Part shown: in pieces, positions 6,664-9,301 of the stretch
How positions within the stretch are numbered: the stretch's first letter is position 1
Layout of the letters: each line of letters opens with the position of its first letter
Source: a bacterium
GTDB lineage: Bacteria; UBP15; UBA6099
DNA length: 9,301 nucleotides
Assembly: GCA_029564595.1 (NCBI GenBank)
Contig: JAKQPS010000069.1
Span: forward strand, 1-9,301
Direction of reading: 5' to 3'
Notes under the pieces: generated by a model
The model's database searches: none
What the model saw: only the letters and a program-made list of their open reading frames with translations
Told to the model about the DNA's origin: nothing
Made by a program: the position numbers and the translations under genes

Positions 6664-6966
6664 GTGAAAATCGACAGGACATCGAAAGACGGAACCGTTC
6701 TCGTCAAGGTGGACGGCGACATAGATTACGATTCGTCGCGCGATTTCGCGGACGAGCTGATGTGTTGCGTTGCGGCAAAACAGCCGCGCGTTGAGATAGA
6801 CATGTCCGGCTGCCGGTTCATCAACAGCGCCGGGCTGGGGGCGGTCGCGGCGGCGGTCGCTGTGGCTCGCGCCCGCGGCGGCGACGTCGTCCTCTCAGGC
6901 GTTTCTCCCTCCATAAGAAAACTTTTCGCAATCACCGCGCTGGACAATATCATCGAATTCAAATGA
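6664..6966 (+). CDS. STAS domain protein (anti-sigma factor antagonist type)
   Basis: This 100-residue protein is a single STAS domain like SpoIIAA and RsbV, cytoplasmic proteins that bind an anti-sigma kinase and are switched by serine phosphorylation. Visible features are VDGDIDYDSS (16-25), the core strand VEIDMSGCRFINSAGLG (43-59) and VVLSGVSPSIRKLF (75-88). The motif usually reads DSSG or DSTG; here it is NSAG (54-57). The serine that is phosphorylated in SpoIIAA is retained as Ser55, while the preceding Asp is Asn. Start is GTG 6664, with AAAGAGG 8 bases upstream and a good promoter. No partner kinase, phosphatase or sigma factor is in the window, so the target is unknown. It could instead regulate some other process, as many orphan STAS proteins do. 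The next gene starts 69 bases downstream. Confidence 0.85.
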   Translation: MKIDRTSKDGTVLVKVDGDIDYDSSRDFADELMCCVAAKQPRVEIDMSGCRFINSAGLGAVAAAVAVARARGGDVVLSGVSPSIRKLFAITALDNIIEFK

Positions 6967-7020
6967 AGCGCGCCGCGTTTCCTGCGCGGCCCGGCTATGG
7001 AATCCGGACGTCGGGTTCGG

Positions 7021-7026
7021 TACAAT
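7021..7026 (+). promoter_or_regulatory. Possible -10 element just ahead of the radical SAM gene
   Basis: TACAAT lies 9 bases before ATG 7036. No good -35 is seen; the hexamer 17 bases upstream matches at 3 of 6. If used, the leader would be only 2-4 bases, which would fit the absence of a ribosome binding site. It resembles the arrangement before the DUF4258 gene. Confidence 0.3.
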
Positions 7027-7035
7027 ATTCGGCGT

Positions 7036-7962
7036 ATGCTCGAGCCTGTGTATGTCGAAACATATCGAAGCGGCCTGTTGAGAGAGCGGGCCGAGTCGGC
7101 GCGCGAGATTCTCAAAGATTGCGCGCTGTGCCCGCGCGAGTGCGGAGCGGACCGGCTTGCGGGCGAGACGGGGGTGTGTCGCGCGGGGGCGCAGGCGCGC
7201 GTCGCAAGTTTTAATCTCCATCATGGAGAAGAGCCGCCCATCTCCGGTTCGCGCGGCAGCGGAACGGTCTTCCTCTCACACTGCAACCTGAGATGCGTTT
7301 TCTGTCAGAATTATCCGATCAGCCACATGGCCAACGGGGTTCCAGCCCCGCCGCGCGAACTTGCGGACATGATGCTGAAGCTTCAGAAACGCGGCGCTCA
7401 CAACATTAACTTCGTCACGCCGACCCACTACATGCCGCAGATAATCGAGGCGTTGGAGATAGCCGTTGGAGACGGTCTGCGCCTGCCGATTGTTTACAAT
7501 TGCGGCGGATACGAGTCGGTGGAAGCTGTGCGGATGCTGGACGGGATAGTAGACGTGTATCTGCCGGATATAAAATACAGAAGCGCGGAGCCAGCCGAAG
7601 CGCTGTCGGGCGCGCCGGACTATTTCGAGCGCGCTTGCGCGGCGGTCAAAGAGATGTTCTCTCAAGTCGGCCTGCTGGCGACGGACGAAGAGGGCGTCGC
7701 CGTTCGCGGGTTGATAATCCGGCATCTTGTGTTGCCCGGCGGGCAGGCGGGCAGCAGGGAAGTATTTGAGTTCGTCGCCCGCGAGATTTCGCCGGATGTC
7801 AGCATGAGCGTCATGAGCCAGTATTTTCCGGCGCACGAGGCTCCGCTGAACCCGGCGGTGTCCCGGCGCGTGACGGTCGCCGAATATCAGGAAGCTCTGG
7901 ACGCGCTGGAAGAGTTCGGCATGGCCGAGGGTTGGACGCAGAGCGATCCTGAGCTGGAATAG
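7036..7962 (+). CDS. Radical SAM protein, PflX type (COG1313)
   Basis: Taken from ATG 7036, this 308-residue cytoplasmic iron-sulfur protein belongs to the pyruvate formate-lyase activase-like COG1313 group. The SAM-binding cluster motif is CNLRCVFC (Cys83, Cys87, Cys90). Before it lie four more cysteines, CALCPREC through GETGVC (Cys29, 32, 36, 48), and the family block GEEPPISG (64-71). Later come VTPTHY, YNCGGYES and DVYLPDIKY, all typical. Such proteins generate a 5'-deoxyadenosyl radical; the substrate of this group is not established, and no glycyl radical enzyme is in the window. The frame opens 13 codons earlier at ATG 6997, but 7036 is preferred because relatives begin close to YVETYRSG. 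Neither start has a clear ribosome binding site. A hairpin and the rimI gene follow within 68 bases. Confidence 0.85.
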   Translation: MLEPVYVETYRSGLLRERAESAREILKDCALCPRECGADRLAGETGVCRAGAQARVASFNLHHGEEPPISGSRGSGTVFLSHCNLRCVFCQNYPISHMANGVPAPPRELADMMLKLQKRGAHNINFVTPTHYMPQIIEALEIAVGDGLRLPIVYNCGGYESVEAVRMLDGIVDVYLPDIKYRSAEPAEALSGAPDYFERACAAVKEMFSQVGLLATDEEGVAVRGLIIRHLVLPGGQAGSREVFEFVAREISPDVSMSVMSQYFPAHEAPLNPAVSRRVTVAEYQEALDALEEFGMAEGWTQSDPELE

Positions 7963-7966
7963 CAAA

Positions 7967-7998
7967 CCCGATTCGCCGGCGCTATAGGCGAATTCGGG
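7967..7998. repeat. Hairpin between the radical SAM gene and rimI
   Basis: Arms CCCGATTCGCC (7967-7977) and GGCGAATTCGGG (7987-7998) form an 11-bp stem with one bulged T and a 9-base loop. It begins 4 bases after the radical SAM stop codon. There is no T run on either side, so it is not a classical terminator; it could be an mRNA 3'-end stabiliser, an attenuating structure or a protein site. GATAAT overlaps its right edge (7998-8003) but has no matching -35. Confidence 0.5.
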
Positions 7999-8030
7999 AT
8001 AATGCGCGCGGGCCGCGCGAAAGGTTGAGA

Positions 8031-8591
8031 ATGGAAGATATTTCGCCTCTTGCGGTGGACATCAGAGAGATGCGGCTGGACGACCTTGACCACGTCTACT
8101 GCATCGAGACGTCCGCGTATTCCAACCCGTGGCCGTTCCAGTCCTTCATTGACGAACTGACCCGCAATCACTGGTCGCGCTATATCGTCGCCGAGGCGGA
8201 AGGGCAGATACGCGGATACGCGGGGATGTGGCTCATCGCGGGAGAGGCGCACATCACGAACATCGCTGTGGATTATTCGTTCAGGCGGCGCATGGTGGGC
8301 GAGCAGTTGCTGTTGCGGCTGATTGAAATCGCTCTCGCGGAGGAGTGTTTTTCGATGTTCCTCGAAGTGAGACGCTACAACCTTCCCGCGCAACGGCTAT
8401 ATTCTCGTTATAGGTTCAAGCCCATCCGGGTGCGGGAAAAATACTATCAGGACAATCTGGAAGACGCCATCGAGCTTAGAGTGGAGGACACAACGTCTGC
8501 AGACTTCGCCGATGCCTGCCGCGCAAGGCGCGCCGCGCTGGCCGCCGCTCTTGGCAAGGAAGATTTTTACGACGATGATTCTTCTTGTTGA
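8031..8591 (+). CDS. rimI: Ribosomal protein S18-alanine N-acetyltransferase RimI
   Basis: From ATG 8031 this is a 186-residue GNAT-family enzyme that acetylates N-terminal amino groups using acetyl-CoA; RimI's known target is ribosomal protein S18. Matches in order are NPWPFQSF (32-39), ITNIAVD (75-81), LEVRRYNLPAQRLY (111-124) and REKYYQDNLEDA (135-146). Glu112 and Tyr124 align with the catalytic Glu103/Tyr115 pair of Salmonella RimI. Two oddities: the acetyl-CoA loop, normally (Q/R)RRGxG, is RRRMVG (85-90), with Met in place of the first Gly; and the protein is about 35 residues longer than E. coli RimI, with an acidic C-terminal tail ending DDDSSC. An AAAGG 6 bases upstream supports ATG 8031 over an in-frame TTG at 8025. 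The neighbouring genes are not the usual tsaB/tsaD partners. Confidence 0.85.
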   Translation: MEDISPLAVDIREMRLDDLDHVYCIETSAYSNPWPFQSFIDELTRNHWSRYIVAEAEGQIRGYAGMWLIAGEAHITNIAVDYSFRRRMVGEQLLLRLIEIALAEECFSMFLEVRRYNLPAQRLYSRYRFKPIRVREKYYQDNLEDAIELRVEDTTSADFADACRARRAALAAALGKEDFYDDDSSC

Positions 8592-8599
8592 GTTTGGAA

Positions 8600-8605
8600 T
8601 ATAAT
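8600..8605 (+). promoter_or_regulatory. Possible -10 element for trxA
   Basis: A perfect TATAAT lies 8 bases after the rimI stop codon. No acceptable -35 is found 16-18 bases upstream. If active it would give the thioredoxin mRNA a leader of about 115 bases. Confidence 0.3.
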
Positions 8606-8615
8606 AGGATTATTA

Positions 8616-8711
8616 AGCCGCGCGCCGTAAATTTTGTTTTTGTTGGAACTTATCGCGGCTGCGGGAAGTTAAACATTTCGACGGGCTGACAAAATAACGC
8701 GCGAAAGCGTT
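8616..8711 (+). other. Structured leader upstream of trxA
   Basis: The 135-base gap between rimI and trxA holds two inverted repeats: AGCCGCG (8616-8622) with CGCGGCT (8654-8660), and AACGC (8696-8700) with GCGTT (8707-8711). The second ends 3 bases before the GGAGG at 8715-8719. They could form RNA structure near the ribosome binding site. No known riboswitch class is recognised. Confidence 0.3.
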
Positions 8712-8726
8712 TCGGGAGGAATTAAA

Positions 8727-9044
8727 ATGGCGGCGGAACTTCAATCTTCAAACTTCGACCAAGAGGTTATCAAGTCCTCGACCCCGGTGGTAGTGGATTT
8801 CAGCGCGGTGTGGTGCGGGCCTTGCAAGATGCTTGCTCCGACGATAGACAAGCTGGCTCAGGCGTACGAAGGCAAGGCGAAGGTTTTCAAGATGGACGTG
8901 GACAATTCGCGCGATATCGCGACGAAATTCGGAATCCGGGGCGTGCCGACAGTCATATTCTTCAAGGGCGGAGCGGAGAAAGACAGAGTTGTCGGGCTGG
9001 TGCCGTACGAGATGCTGGACAGCAAGCTAAACGGATTGCTCTAA
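8727..9044 (+). CDS. trxA: Thioredoxin
   Basis: This 105-residue protein is a standard single-domain cytoplasmic thioredoxin, a general protein disulfide reductant normally recycled by thioredoxin reductase. The active site is WCGPC (29-33, Cys30 and Cys33). The buried Asp is Asp24 (VVVDFSAVWC), and the cis-proline loop is GVPT (Pro74). Length is the family norm and there is no signal peptide or fusion. ATG 8727 is preceded by a strong GGAGG with a 7-base spacer, the best initiation site in the plus-strand group. The gene lies 135 bases after rimI, probably with its own promoter, and ends 19 bases before a strong terminator. The reductase gene is not in the window. Confidence 0.95.
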   Translation: MAAELQSSNFDQEVIKSSTPVVVDFSAVWCGPCKMLAPTIDKLAQAYEGKAKVFKMDVDNSRDIATKFGIRGVPTVIFFKGGAEKDRVVGLVPYEMLDSKLNGLL

Positions 9045-9063
9045 AACAAAATAACGGAAGCTC

Positions 9064-9106
9064 AATGATAAAAACCGGCGCGCGTCTAGTGCCGGTTTTT
9101 ATCATT
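9064..9106. terminator. Strong bidirectional intrinsic terminator after trxA
   Basis: Perfect 16-base arms (9064-9079 and 9091-9106) surround an 11-base loop. The GC-rich part, ACCGGC with GCCGGT, is followed by five T on the plus strand, and by symmetry also on the minus strand, so it can stop transcription both ways. It lies 19 bases after the trxA stop codon and closes the plus-strand series. Confidence 0.85.
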
Positions 9107-9161
9107 TGCGCTCATTCTTGAAGATATGTATTAGCAAGCTTGCCGGGCAACCTTTTTTTAA

Positions 9162-9186
9162 CCCGAATCCGTCATTAGGATTCGGG
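9162..9186. repeat. Inverted repeat in the 3' intergenic region
   Basis: Perfect 9-base arms CCCGAATCC (9162-9170) and GGATTCGGG (9178-9186) surround a 7-base loop. A run of seven T lies on the 5' side (9153-9159), which is the wrong side for a terminator on either strand. Function is unknown. Confidence 0.5.
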
Positions 9187-9207
9187 AGCGATTGTTCAGA
9201 GCGGATG

Positions 9208-9301
9208 AAATGCGAGGCGCAAGACGCGTTTTTGCAGTGAATAGAACATAGGGTTCATGAACAAAAAAATGCGGCGGCAACGAAGCAGTTCGCCGCTATG
9301 A
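9208..9301. repeat. Degenerate two-copy repeat running off the window edge
   Basis: Two stretches beginning AAATGCG at 9208 and 9267 (59 bases apart) continue with loosely similar text: GAGGCGCAAGACGCG and GCGGCAACGAAGCAG. The second copy also contains inverted arms GCGGCG (9271-9276) and CGCCGC (9291-9296). No reading frame is credible here. It may be the edge of an intergenic repeat family; similarity is modest and the sequence is cut by the window end. Confidence 0.3.

Noticed and set aside
6972-6990. GCCGCG/CGCGGC hairpin after the STAS gene as a terminator
   Set aside because: The stem is only 6 bp with a 7-base loop and no T run; in GC-rich DNA this is expected by chance.
7276-7965. 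A 229-codon frame antisense to the radical SAM gene
   Set aside because: The opposite strand encodes a clear conserved protein across the whole span; the antisense product resembles nothing.

Overview
The window is bacterial chromosomal DNA. Most of it is GC-rich with dense, strongly biased coding, but the left end (roughly positions 1-1330) is clearly poorer in GC: a hand count over 181-360 gives about 42%, against 75% over 1381-1440. Housekeeping-type genes (a Mur ligase, RimI, thioredoxin, a STAS protein) sit beside a PflX-type radical SAM protein and large alanine-rich membrane proteins. A peptidoglycan-type ligase indicates a walled bacterium. The lineage cannot be fixed from sequence alone; an uncultured, possibly anaerobic group is a weak guess. 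No rRNA, tRNA, CRISPR array, transposase or phage gene was seen.

Layout. Positions 1-154 are AT-rich with no gene seen. Three small minus-strand genes of uncharacterised families follow: DUF3788 (155-598) and a tight DUF4258/DUF2283 pair (706-1185) that resembles a toxin-antitoxin module and is read from a textbook promoter ending almost on the start codon. Next, also on minus, comes a group transcribed right to left: a divergent MurC-type ligase (5135-6514), a GT-C/GT87-like membrane glycosyltransferase (3726-5027), and a large membrane protein with a degenerate spermidine-synthase-like domain (1381-3729). The last two overlap by 4 bases.

A 149-base divergent intergenic region (6515-6663) carries a perfect TATAAT on each strand. 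It drives the minus group leftwards and a plus-strand series rightwards: a STAS anti-sigma-antagonist-type protein (6664-6966), a PflX-type radical SAM protein (7036-7962), RimI (8031-8591) and thioredoxin (8727-9044). The thioredoxin gene ends at a perfect 16-bp inverted-repeat terminator. The last ~200 bases are non-coding and hold another hairpin and a degenerate repeat running off the window edge.

The most interesting unit is the MurC-type / GT87-like / membrane aminopropyltransferase-like group. The ligase keeps the Mur ATP-binding framework, but the two arginines of the MurC HRYxRT motif are Gly and Pro, and the spermidine-synthase-like domain has lost its catalytic aspartates. Together they could form an undescribed envelope-glycan or glycolipid modification pathway; this is inference.
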